This document shows positions 11,031 through 21,552 of a DNA stretch of 64,000 bases, in pieces. The DNA is from Anisodus tanguticus. Its lineage: Eukaryota > Streptophyta > Magnoliopsida > Solanales > Solanaceae. The stretch spans positions 56,120,513 through 56,184,512 of the forward strand of contig CM067539.1 in NCBI GenBank assembly GCA_034509755.1, in the 5' to 3' direction. The notes under the pieces are model-generated. The model had not been told where the DNA came from, ran no database searches, and was given only the letters and a program-made list of their open reading frames with translations. Both the position numbers and the translations under genes were made by a program. Every line of letters starts with the position of its first letter. Within the stretch, counting starts at the first letter, position 1.

Positions 11031-11112
11031 ATGCCCAATTATGGGCAGATTTTGTGCATTGAATAAGGCAATATACACTTTATATATTGTGTGTATATTG
11101 CCTTATTTAACA
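11031..11112 (-). repeat. Inverted 82-bp LTR start closing element A
   Basis: This is the reverse complement of 10711-10792 with a single mismatch. It gives the right end of the element the normal outer LTR terminus (complement of TGTTAAATAAG) and borders the TSD AAAAG. It makes the right end of the whole element a hairpin-like LTR/inverted-LTR fusion. Confidence 0.88.
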
Positions 11113-11830
11113 AAAAGCAATTATAGTAATACTTTGAGTTTCTTTCAAAAGAAAATTAAAACTCAAATATGATAAAAAAGAAATGAGAACAAAAACTCTA
11201 ACATGATTCTTATGTCTATGATTTGGATTATTACATTCATAATTACCACCATATTCTTTTAATAATATTGAACATGTTTAAAATGAGGAAAGAAACTTCA
11301 ATATCTTTTACGTCATTCAAGGTTAACGGTGTGGATATAAATTGGAATTCCTCTATGTTCTCATTAAATTATTAATTAATATTAATCAGCCAACTATTAT
11401 TAGATGAATTCAAAAAATTAAAAGAAGTTGAAGTACAATAAAATGCTAGTAATAAATAGTAGTATTAGAAGTTTTATAATATGGTTTGCAATTGAGAATT
11501 ACTCAAGCTCATCTAATTTCCCTTTGGCAGCCAAAAAGAAAGAAAAGTAAACAAGACACATTAATTTCCTTTACAATATCTAACAAAAGACGACCACACA
11601 TATACAAACAAGTTGCAACTATTATAAGCAGGCATTACACGTCACACTATAGTGTCGGTGCCTTGTGCAGTTTTAAAAGTTAAAACTATGAATTCATCTG
11701 AATCCAATATTTTTAATATATATATATATATATATATATGGGGGCGGATTTAGGTGTTGGTAATATCCTCATAAAAAAATTACACTATATATTTAGGGAA
11801 TATTTTCTATGTTTATGTACATATATTAAC
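11113..11830. other. AT-rich non-coding sequence of the duplicated unit
   Basis: Matches 20598-21372. It holds a short AT dinucleotide run (about 11716-11739) that is far longer in the distal copy. A 65-codon frame at 11486 has no recognisable features. No gene is supported. Confidence 0.7.
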
Positions 11831-12025
11831 TGAAAGAAATAAATTTTTAATTATTTTTATTAATGAAAGAGTATATATACAATTTACAAAATTGTGATAT
11901 ACACGAGTTAGTATACCGTGTATACCATGATTTCACACTTGATTTAATTCCTTGTGAAACCGTGATATACATGGTAAACTAACTCATGTATATCACGGGT
12001 ATATTTAACACACCCCGCAATCATT
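11831..12025 (-). mobile_element. Truncated copy of element B: 3' LTR plus a few internal bases
   Basis: The 180-bp LTR at 11831-12010 is the counterpart of 21373-21552, preceded by the same insertion-site flank TTAAC. It has the same internal deletion of about 130 bp. Only the purine tract (complement of CACCCCGCA) and a few more bases remain before the sequence changes at about 12018-12025. The rest of B is missing, marking a duplication breakpoint rather than a solo LTR. Confidence 0.85.
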
Positions 12026-12726
12026 TAAATGGTCATAATTCTTCGCTTTGATGTACGTTTTACCCGATTTTTTTTATTTTGCGTATTTTTTTTAGACGTG
12101 TCCGGGAAAACTGGCTCCGCCAATTTTTACGAAAATGTCCTGTCACGCCCCGACTTTTCTCAAGTCTTTCTTTAGGACGTGATGGCACCTGGACAACTAT
12201 CCCTTTCCAGGCGAACCATATACTTCATTTTCTTCCTAAATTAGACAGGTATTTACGGAAATAATATATATAATAATCAATTTGAAGTTTACGAAGAACA
12301 ATCTCATGTGGGGCATTCCCCGAGATAATAAAACTTAATTCTTTAAACAAACTTAGTCTAGAGTAACTTTCACCAAATCCGAAATAATGGATTGGTGGTA
12401 CGATGAGGCTGCGGGACGATCGCTAGCCCTCTTGCGGAGCTTTTCCTCTATCGCGCCTTCTGAAATATGTTAAATAAAAGAGTCAGACCTACCATCCGGG
12501 GCTGAGTGGGAATCTCACCTTACAGTCCAAAGTAACCTCACAATATTTTTAATTACAATCACATTATAAGAAAATAATAAGCATGTTGAAATAAACAGAT
12601 TGCAACCCTTTTATTAAATAAATCAATAAATATTCACGTGCAAAATTTTCTCCCCACTCGTCTTAGGGAAAAAACAACTTAGTTTAATCAGTACTCCTGC
12701 TTTTTCCCATATAACATATTATACAT

Positions 12727-13185
12727 TTGTTGCGGTACGTGCAACCCGATCCAGTGCATTTATATATTTGTTGCGGTACGTGCAACCCGATCCAGTGCAT
12801 TTATGTATTTGTTGCGGTACGTGCAACCCGATCCAGTGCATTTATATATTTGTTGCGGTACGTGCAACCCGATCCAATGCATTTATATAGTTGTTGCGGT
12901 ACGTGCAACCCGATCCAATGCATTTATATATATTTGTTGCGGTCCGTGCAACCCGATCCAATACATTTATGTATTTGTTGCGGTCCGTGCAACCCGATCC
13001 AATGCACTTATATATTTGTTGCGGTACGTGCAACCCGATCCAATGCACTTATATATTTGTTGCGGTACGTGCAACCCGATCCAATGCACTTATATATTTG
13101 TTGCGGTACGTGCAACCCGATCCAATGCATTTATATATATTTATTGCGGTACGTGCAACCCGATCCAATGCATTTATGTATTTGT
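12727..13185. repeat. 41-bp minisatellite, about 11 copies
   Basis: The unit begins TTGTTGCGGTACGTGCAACC and recurs at 12727, 12768 and onward at 41-43 bp spacing to about 13140. Each unit contains an imperfect dyad TTGC...GCAA. Two units near 12940-12990 share a C for A change (GGTCCG), indicating local duplication. Open frames here are repeat artefacts. The array lies inside the probable solo LTR. Confidence 0.92.
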
Positions 13186-13250
13186 ATAAATATGTCATAT
13201 GTTCAAAAGGCTCAAATAATATTTCGCCTTTTCCACTTGTAAGGGTTACA

Positions 13251-13650
13251 ACTCTCAAACCGTAAGTCGGATTTATCCCCGTAAAGTCTCAAACTGTCGA
13301 GGACAGAGTAATCTATAACTTTTATTCAGCACAATCTTTACCTATTTGTACAGTTTTTACGTTATACATTCTGCCCTTCCAGACTTCGGTTGATCCGAGG
13401 CAGAATGTTTAAACAACGATAACTCTCAAACCGTACATCGGATTTATCCCCGTAAAGTCTCAAACTGTCGAGGACAGAGTAATATATAACTTTTATTCAG
13501 AACAATATTTCATATTCATTACCGATTTGTACAGTTTTTACGTTATACATTCTGCCCTTCCAGACTTCGGTTGATCCGAGGAAGAATGTTCAAACAGCGA
13601 TAACTCTCAAAACATAAGTCGGATTTATCCCCGTAAAGTCTCAAACTGGC
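13251..13650. repeat. 171-181-bp tandem repeat, about 2.2 copies
   Basis: ACTCTCAAACCGTA..GTCGG-type units start at 13251, 13422 and about 13603. Each contains CCCCGTAAAGTCTCAAACTG and TTCTGCCCTTCCAGACTTCG. The third unit is partial. It lies inside the probable Gypsy LTR and probably arose by slippage within it. Confidence 0.85.
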
Positions 13651-14577
13651 CGTAACAGAAAGATGTACAACTCTGTAAAATTTCATCCAATTCTAACAAG
13701 TATAGCCTAGTATAACAGATTACAATTGCACAATCCAAACTAGTTATTAAACAAATCATAAATTTCATGCTCATTCTTTCAATAACCGGATTATATTCTA
13801 ACAAGTATTGTAACTTAAAAATAAAGGATTTTACTAAGAACTTTGAGTGAGAAAACTCACCTTTGTTGCTTCGTATTTGCGAACAAAACCTCAACTTCAA
13901 CCAAACCTTTTTGGAACTCCTTAATTGCTCTCTTTAATCTTTTTTTTCTCCTCTTTGTTTTGTTTCTGATTTGCTGTTTTTTCCTGTATATCCCTTTCCC
14001 TTTTTGTTGTGTTTTATATAAAAGTGTATGTGTGTGTTGTGTTGTATTTGTAACCAAGTGCAGAAAATGGCCATGATAAATGGGATGTGAGGGAGTTATG
14101 GGAAAGTGCAGAAAATGCCCAAGATAAATGGGATGTGAGGGAGTTCTTTTTTTTTAAAAAAAATAAAATAAAATTACAGGACTTTACACGTCCGTTTTCC
14201 CATTCAATTTGTGTTTTCCCCCAAATCGGTTTCCAATTTTCCTTTTTCTTTAGTAAACATCTCACGATATACACTACATTCCAACGTCGAAATTTCGTAG
14301 TAATGTAGGTGTGAATGCCAATTTCAGTGTTGGAAATTCAATTTTAAAAAAACATAAAAAAAATTCCCTGACCCGACCCGACCCGCCCCACTAGGAAAAA
14401 CGGATATAATCCGATACGTTCAGCGATATAAACCGAACATATCGGTTTTTTTTAACAGTTGAATTCGGTTTTTTAAAAAACTAATTGGTTCATATTTTTC
14501 GAATACAAAACAGATATGAACCGATATACGCCAACCCCTGGGTGAAACTATGAGAACACGCCAATTAATGCATATAT

Positions 14578-15040
14578 TGTTGGAAATTTGCCTTTGGCGG
14601 GAGTTGTGACCGACCAACTTTAACGGCTTAAACCCTAGTGTTACGTATGTTGGAGAATCTGGTTCTTCACACATGCATGATCTACTAAGTACGTAGATAA
14701 CCATAGGGCCAAGAATCGTCAAATTTCATTGAGAAATGAAAGAGATATTGGTCCACGAAGTGAGGTGTTTGAAGCATGGAAAGTGTGGTATTGTGTTCAA
14801 TTCTCCCTCATCGGTAGAGGAAGAAAGAATTGTTGTATATATAAGACTCGAAATTGGTTTGGGGTTTGGGACCCCAAGGGGTATCCCATGTGTTTAAAGG
14901 AGGGAGGACCTAGATGTGCTTCGGTTCGAGGAAAGACCACACGCGCGCCGCCGCCGCCCGTCCTGTCCGATTCCGAGTTTCGGGTTCCGGGTTCACGGGT
15001 TCACGGGTTCACGGGTCACGGGTCACGGGTCACCGGCTGT
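14578..15040 (+). repeat. Element C truncated 5' LTR
   Basis: Matches the first part of 17091-18209 at about 97 percent. It includes a TATATAAG box near 14838 and a short tandem run of TTCACGGG/TCACGGG near 14995-15030. It ends in mid-LTR at the fusion with pol. Confidence 0.87.
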
Positions 15041-16409
15041 GGGCTGCAAGTGGATACTCAAACGGAAATATAAAGCAGATGGGTCTATAGACAAGTATAA
15101 GGCCAGGTTGGTAGTCAAGGGCTATCGGCAGAGAGAAGGTCTTGACTACTTTGACACATACTCCTCGGTATCCCGGATGACATCCATACGGGTATTCATT
15201 GCGATCGCAGCCTTGCGTGACCTTGAGATACATCAAATAGATGTCAAGACAGCCTTTCTAAATGGTGATTTGGAAGAAGAAATTTATATGGACCAACCCG
15301 AGGGGTATGTGGTTCAAGGGCAAGAGAAGAATGTTTGTCGGCTTGTCAAATCTCTATACGGGCTGAAACAAGCCCCGAAGCAATGGCACGAAAAATTTGA
15401 TAGTACTCTATTATCGAAGGGTTTCACCATTAATGAGTGTGATAAATGTGTCTACACGAAAGGTAACTCTGACTTATTCCTCATGATATGCCTATACGTA
15501 GATGACATGTTGATCACAGGAAGCAGTCCTAGGGTAATCCTAGAGACTAAGAACATGTTGAAACAATGTTTCGACATGAAGGATATGGGTATCGCAGATG
15601 TCATCTTAGGGATAAAAATCTCTAAGACATCTGACGGACTGGTCTTATCTCAGTCTCACTACATCGAGGATGTTTTGAGAAAGTTCGAGATGTTAGACAG
15701 TTCTCCGATAACGTCACCAATGGATACAAATCAAAAGCTTGATAAAAATCTTGGTGCACCTGTATACCAGGAGCGATATGCACAGGTGATCGGTAGTTTG
15801 ATGTATATAACAAACTACACCCGACCTGATAATGCTTACGCAGTCAATAAGTTGGCTAGGTTCACCCGTAATCCGAGTGATAATCACTGGAAGGCGTTGA
15901 ATTGGGTATTACAATACCTGAAATACACGTTAAATTACGGGTTACACTATTCGAGATATCCAGCTGTACTAGAGGGCTACGGTGATGCAAACCGGATATC
16001 CGATATAGAGAACACCAAGTCCACCGGTGGGTATGTATTTACAATTGGTGGTGGGGGTTTGTGTCTTGGAAATCCTCTAAGCAAACTTGCATCGCCCGAT
16101 CCACAATGGAATTGGAGTTTATCGCTTTAGACAAAGCGGGAGAAGAAGGCTGAGTGGCTTCATGACTTCTTAGAGGATGTTCCATGTTGGAACAAACCCG
16201 TACCTTCGGTAATTATCCACCGCGATGACGATCGGTCGGCTCTAGGAAGGGCACGGAATGCTATGTACAACGGCAAGTCTCGTCATATTCGACGGAGGCA
16301 TAAGACCGTTAGGCAACTGATCACCACGGATATAATATCCATTGATTACATTAAATCAAAGGATAATATAGCAGACCCATTGACAAAGGGCTTACCCAAA
16401 GATCGATGA
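15041..16409 (+). pseudogene. Element C reverse transcriptase and RNase H remnant
   Basis: A Copia RT starting at GCKWILKRK with DKYKARLVVKGYRQ, QIDVKTAFLNG, LYGLKQAP and the catalytic LYVDDMLI. It continues into the connection and RNase H regions. The main frame (14916-16130) starts in LTR sequence and runs into RT without a stop. A frameshift near 16060-16100 breaks RNase H, after which AEWLHDFLED and the C-terminal DNIADPLTKGL are readable to a stop at about 16409. Gag, protease and integrase are absent. Confidence 0.88.
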
Positions 16410-17090
16410 CTTGCTGTCTGCCTAGGGGAATGGGCTTAAAACCCAAAATATAAGGACTAATACAGCGGTAACCCAACCTTACTAACTGGAGATCCCAGTA
16501 ATTTGGTTCAATGGGAAAACTAAGGTGTAAAGGTTCAGTTGATCGCTTCAGTGGAAGCATGAGCACTTCGGATAGGGGTTTCTGAAAAGAAACACCAAAT
16601 TCAAAGCCGTTCCCGCGATAGACTTTAAGTGCTATCTACAGCGTGGGTAAAGGTTAAGTTTTCAAAACCTGTAATGCTCCTCAACAGTTGAGGTTAGGTT
16701 TTTGGGAAACTTTTAATGGTTCCTAACACTTGTGAAGTGGGGTATAGCAGGATACCTTGTAGGAGACCACCTATTTAAGTGCGAGGACGGGCCGCCTCAA
16801 AATGAACGCACTTAAGAATCCAAGACGTTGTCCATGGCCAAAACGGATAAAACATTACGAAGAAGAGAGTAAGGGAATTTGTTGTGTTGGTACCATTGAC
16901 TTGGCTTACACTAAACACTGACGGTTCAAGACATCACGTTCACCGCGCAGTAAGTAAGTCCGATGGTATTCAACTATGGAAGGTTCAAAGCTGAAGCTAC
17001 CTCTCCTTATGCAACATCGGTCCGCTGAAATATTGCTGGAAATGAAAAAGGCACCATGTGAGTGCGTCAAAATCTCTTTCAAGAGGGGAT
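16410..17090 (+). other. Element C region between pol and the 3' LTR
   Basis: Non-coding retroelement 3' region with no ORF of note. It ends in the purine-rich tract CAAGAGGGGAT at about 17080-17090, the plus-strand primer next to the LTR. Confidence 0.75.
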
Positions 17091-18209
17091 TGTTGGAAAT
17101 TTGCCTTTGGCGGGAGTTGTGACCGACCAACTTTAACGGCTTAAACACTAGTGTTACGTATGTTGGAAAATCCGATTCTTCACACATACATGATCTACTA
17201 AGTACGTAGATAACCATAGGGCCAAGAATCGTCAAATTTCATTGAGAAATGAAAGAGATATTGGTCCACGAAGTGAGGTGTTTGAAGCATGAAAAGTGTG
17301 GTATTGTGTTCAATTCTCCCTCATCGGTAGAGGAAGAAAGAATTGTTGTGTATATAAGACTCGAAATTGGTTTGGGGTTTGGGACCCCAAGGGGTATCCC
17401 ATGTGTTTAAAGGAGGGAGGACCTAGATGTGCTTCGGTTCGAGGAAAGACCACACGCGCGCCGCCGCCGCCCGCCCGTCAAGGTCCGGTTCCGAGTTCCG
17501 GGTTCTCGGGTCACGGGTCACGGGTCGTGGGCCTTCTGATATTATCTTTTTGGGCCAGAGAACTTTGCCAGAAGTACAGTTTGATCCCGAAGTTTCGAAG
17601 TACGGTTTGGACCGAAATTCTTTCGGATGTACGCTTTGGTCCCCGAAGTTTCAAGATGTACGAGTTTGGTCCCTAAAGTTTTCAGAAAATCGGAATTTCA
17701 ACGGTCAGAACAGAAACGCCAAGCACTCAATTCAGCCATTTATTTTGACTGAATTACTCCTCCTATAATGGCCAAATCCGTTGGTCTTTCACCATTTATT
17801 TTGGTGGCTTTACTGCCTCCATAATGGCCATATAAACACCCCTTACACCATTGTTGAGGCACACAAAAAATATACCCAAAAATACACAAGCAAAACAGTT
17901 TCTTCCTACATCTTCCTAACATCATTTCATAGCTCAATATTCTTCACGGTAGCTTTTGAGTCTCCTTTGCTCAATTGTTCCATTGCTGTTTTATCTTGGG
18001 AGACGAATTGTCCAGGACGTATAAAAGGATACATACGGGGCAATATTGTCTTAAGGACAGAGTGTCACACTCGACTTAGCAAAAATAGTTTTTTAGTTTT
18101 TCTTGTTCATCTTTGTAATTTTCAGATTTCTAGTTGAATTGTAATTTCAATTCTTACATTAGCAGTTACTTGTAATTCCCGTTTCCTGCGACCTTTGTAA
18201 TATCCAACA
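17091..18209 (+). repeat. Element C 3' LTR
   Basis: A 1119-bp LTR from TGTTGGAAAT to ATCCAACA with a TATATAAG box near 17351. It is related to the solo LTR at 31294-32393: both share AAATGAAAGAGATATTGG and a downstream CATACGGGGCAATATTGTCTTAA-like segment (ATACGGGGGCAATCTTGTCT in the solo LTR). Confidence 0.9.
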
Positions 18210-19523
18210 TATATGATATATGTCAATTGAGAAACTAATAACGTGTGTGTGGGCCAGTAAAATAGTAAAGACATCTTTGTCATAATTAAGGTATCAATCT
18301 AACAACTTGACTTTAGTGTCATTTGATGTTGGACGTAAAATGCATGCATTTAACAATTTATTATTTCACGTTTTAGTTCTTTTGCCGTATTTGAGTACAA
18401 TTTTTAGTGCTCTGTTAATATTAGCTTCTTTTTTCTTGTGTGTGTAGGACTAAAGCAGAGAAGAAAGATCAAGTTATGAAACGTTGGGGAACTTGGAAAT
18501 CTGTATACTAGTCTCAAAATTCAATAAGAATCGTGTTCGAGGTTTAAAGACCAAGTGTACACGCCAAAACGTGAAGAAAAACGACGAAGCACAGGCAATA
18601 AATATAGCGCGACATGTCGCGCTAACTCTGGCCAACAAACTGAATAAAAAACAATATGTCTGTGAACGACTTATTAATCACTATATTACTTGACAATCAT
18701 GCACGCTTACATGCGCCTTTAGGATCAACATCATTGACACATAATTACATGTTTATGCAAGCAGAGGTTTATCTCGTCATTTGCGTAGAAATATCAGTAT
18801 CTATTCACATTTTGTCATGATAAAAGGACGACCCACAACAATAATTGGGAAGAGACAATGTCGATGTTGATGTGATGTTTGATGCTAATTGTAAATAGAA
18901 ACTCAGAGTCAAAATTTTAATTAAGAAAATCAAAATATATGAAATAAACACAACTTTTAAAAAAAAAATAACACATAATATAATCAACTTTCTTATCTAT
19001 TTACACAATATAATTTTTCTACGGAGGAATAATTGAAAAACGACGAAGCGCAAGTGACAAGTATGACGTGACGTGTCGCGTTAACTCTGGCCAACAAACT
19101 GGATAAAAACAACACACATGCGGGCGACTTATTAGTCACTATATTACTTGACAATCACCCACACTTACATGCGCCTTTGAGATCAACATCAATGGCACAT
19201 AATTACATGTTTATGCATAGCAGAGGTTTATCTCGTCACTTGCGTAGAAATATCAGTATCTATTCACATTTTGTCATGATAAAAGGACGACCCACAACAA
19301 TAATTGGGAACGGATAATGTCGACGTTGATGTGATGTTTGATGCTAATTGTAAATAGAAATTCGGAGTCAAAATTTTAATTAAGAAAATCAAATATAAGA
19401 AATAAACACAACTTTTAAAAGAAATCAACACACAATATAATCAACTTTCTTATCTATTTACTCAATGTAATTTTTCAATTTATGAATGTCAATTGACATC
19501 GTTTGGACAAGTGTAGGTCCGTC

Positions 19524-19800
19524 CACTACTATAAAATCACTGTTTTCCTACTTAATTTCCCACTGAAAATGTTCAGTGACTATTCTCACGGAATATCGGT
19601 AGGAAAAACTTACATAGTAGTGTGAACATACGAAAAAATTAAAAAGTTTTTCAGTGTTTCAATGGGAACATATTTTTCACCATGTATTTTTTCAATGATT
19701 TTCTAGTGAGCTGGTTCGATGGGAATGGGGTGAAAAATCATGTTTATATCACAAATTTTTCACTGAATATCGGTGGGAAAACCTTTTATTTCTAGTAGTG
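19524..19800. mobile_element. CACTA miniature element, distal copy
   Basis: Counterpart of 1622-1897 with the same CACTACTA/TAGTAGTG ends and GTC on both sides (19521-19523 and 19801-19803). Present in both duplicated copies, so it inserted before the duplication. Confidence 0.85.
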
Positions 19801-21194
19801 GTCATAGGGTAGCCATCCACCTTATGCTAAGGGATGTCACTCCCCGCGGTCGTTTTGTAGGTAGGATCGATAAGTTATTCCATATAGATGAGATTGGGTG
19901 GGATAGGATGAGATAATTTATCTCATATAGATGGGATTGAGTTGGATATCAAAGGAGTTAACCCACCAACCAAACATGAGATGATTCCAATCTCATGCGA
20001 CTAATAATCTCATCTCATATCATCGCTCCTAACAAACGACCCTTAAGTCTACGTGTATCTATCTTTTTATATTTAGACATCCCTTTATAAAAAAATTTAC
20101 TCCGGAGGATAGCATTTCCATGGACCATGCAGTAAGGAAAAATTATATGCCAAAACTTGAGTGATAGTACAATTCCAGAAACCTATCTGTGTAGTTTTTG
20201 TTTTGTATTGTGTGGAAAATTATTGCTTATGGAAGTAAAAAAAATGGAATGCCTTACGTACTGTTGGGTTCAAAATAACAGGGTATCATGAGGAAACTTA
20301 TAATTGCAAACTTTGAACGACGATAAATTCGACGACAAAAAAAATATTATAAAAAGACTTTATTATATGATATGGGTTTGGTCAATTGACCTACATATGA
20401 AAAACTAATATAAAAATAAAATAATTGTAGAAAGAAACATAAACAAACTCTCTAAACGACTACATTGTGGATGTTTTTATGTGTGTTGTAGTTGTGGAAA
20501 ACATATTTTTAATTTATAGATGTCCAAAACTTTTCCTCCAAGACAAAAAATAGCCAAATAATATGAAAGAGAATTATATTTTCTTTTCATCAAAAGTAAA
20601 AGCAATTATAGTAATACTTTGAGTTTCTTTCAAAAGAAAATTAAAACTCAATTATGATAAAAAAGAAATGAGAACAAAAACTCTAACATGATTCTTATGT
20701 CTATGATTTGGATTATTACATTCATAATTACCACCATATTCTTTTAATAATATTGAACATGTTTAAAATGAGGAAAGAAACTTCAATATCTTTTACGTCA
20801 TTCAAGGTTAACGGTGTGGATATAAATTGGAATTCCTCTATGTTCTCATTAAATTATTAATTAATATTAATCAGCCAACTATTATTAGATGAATTCAAAA
20901 AATTAAAAGAAGTTGAAGTACAATAAAATGCTAGTAATAAATAGTAGTATTAGAAGTTTTATAATATGGTTTGCAATTGAGAATTACTCAAGCTCATCTA
21001 ATTTCCCTTTGGCAGCCAAAAAGAAAGAAAAGTAAACAAGACACATTAATTTCCTTTACAATATCTAACAAAAGACGACCACACATATACAAACAAGTTG
21101 CAACTATTATAAGCAGGCATTACACGTCACACTATAGTGTCGGTGCCTTGTGCAGTTTTAAAAGTTAAAACTATGAATTCATCTGAATCCAATA

Positions 21195-21199
<5 letters not shown>

Positions 21200-21282
<83 letters not shown>
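21200..21282. repeat. AT dinucleotide microsatellite
   Basis: About 41 AT units, against about 12 at 11716-11739 in the proximal copy. The flanks are otherwise the same, so the difference arose by slippage after the duplication. Confidence 0.95.
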
Positions 21283-21284
<2 letters not shown>

Positions 21285-21372
21285 GGCGAATTTAGGTGTT
21301 GGTAATATCCTCATAAAAAAATTACACTATATATTTAGGGAATATTTTCTATGTTTATGTACATATATTAAC

Positions 21373-21552
21373 TGAAAGAAATAAATTTTTAATTATTTTT
21401 ATTAATGAAAGAGTATTTATACAATTTACAAAATTGTGATATACACGAGTTAGTATACCGTGTATACCACGATTTCACACTTGATTTAATTCCTTGTGAA
21501 ACCGTGATATACATGGTATACTAACTCATGTATATCACGGGTATATTTAACA
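21373..21552 (-). repeat. Element B 3' LTR, internally deleted
   Basis: A 180-bp LTR against 312 bp for the 5' LTR. The missing part corresponds to the segment between the TATATAC box region and the large U3 dyad. The purine tract (complement of CACCCCCGCAG) lies at 21551-21563. Confidence 0.88.

Larger units (their letters stand above)
2688..11112. mobile_element. Element A: palindromic (head-to-head) Ty1/Copia retrotransposon
   Basis: An 8.4-kb unit with TG...CA ends and a perfect 5-bp target duplication AAAAG (2683-2687 and 11113-11117). The distal copy has the empty site at 20598-20602. The left arm reads on the minus strand: full LTR, pol, protease, gag and part of the primer site. The right arm reads on the plus strand: protease, integrase, RT, RNase H and a partial LTR. 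They meet head to head at about 7534. The right arm lacks gag, and a fragment of inverted LTR closes the right end. Arms are about 95 percent identical. Both carry frameshifts and stops, so the element is dead, but the flanking duplication shows it entered as one unit. Confidence 0.9.
1..12025. repeat. Proximal copy of a tandem segmental duplication
   Basis: Bases 1-2687 and 11113-12025 match 14217-14577, 18210-20602 and 20603-21560 almost base for base. The interruption at 2688-11112 is element A, absent from the other copy. The copy extends left beyond the window. Its right breakpoint lies about 12018-12025, a few bases past the 3' LTR of a truncated copy of element B. Small indels separate the copies: about 60 bp present at 14480-14543 is missing here, and the AT microsatellite differs in length. 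The copies look roughly 98 percent identical by eye, so the duplication appears fairly recent. Confidence 0.93.
12141..14188 (+). mobile_element. Probable solo LTR of a Ty3/Gypsy (Del/Tekay-like) element
   Basis: Starts TGTCACGCCCCGA, a common start of chromovirus LTRs, and ends GGACTTTACA. Flanks are TGTCC (12136-12140) and CGTCC (14189-14193), a 5-bp duplication with one mismatch. About 2.05 kb, without coding domains. It contains the 41-bp array at 12727, the longer repeat at 13251 and a 46-bp direct repeat at about 14056/14103. Orientation rests on the start motif. Lineage is tentative because no internal region survives. Confidence 0.6.
14578..18209 (+). mobile_element. Element C: internally deleted Ty1/Copia retrotransposon
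   Basis: A 3.6-kb element with TGTTGGAAAT...ATCCAACA ends and the 5-bp duplication TATAT (14573-14577 and 18210-18214). The 3' LTR (17091-18209) is complete. The 5' LTR is cut after about 460 bp and joins directly to the RT domain, so primer site, gag, protease and integrase are all missing. RT motifs resemble the Tork/Tnt1 group, which is tentative. Non-autonomous and dead. Confidence 0.9.

Noticed and set aside
11486..11683. 65-codon frame present in both duplicated copies (also 20971-21168)
   Set aside because: Identical only because of duplication; AT-rich, no domain, no start context or splice signals.
12727..13185. CRISPR-like array (regular 41-bp repeats)
   Set aside because: The whole unit repeats with no unique spacers, and the genome is a plant's.
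12727..13265. Overlapping long frames with repeated CGTCNPIQC-type peptides
   Set aside because: These are translations of the 41-bp minisatellite in three frames and both strands, so no protein is implied.
14087..14308. Frame overlapping the end of the probable Gypsy LTR
   Set aside because: Low-complexity A/T-rich translation with no conserved features; spans an LTR boundary.
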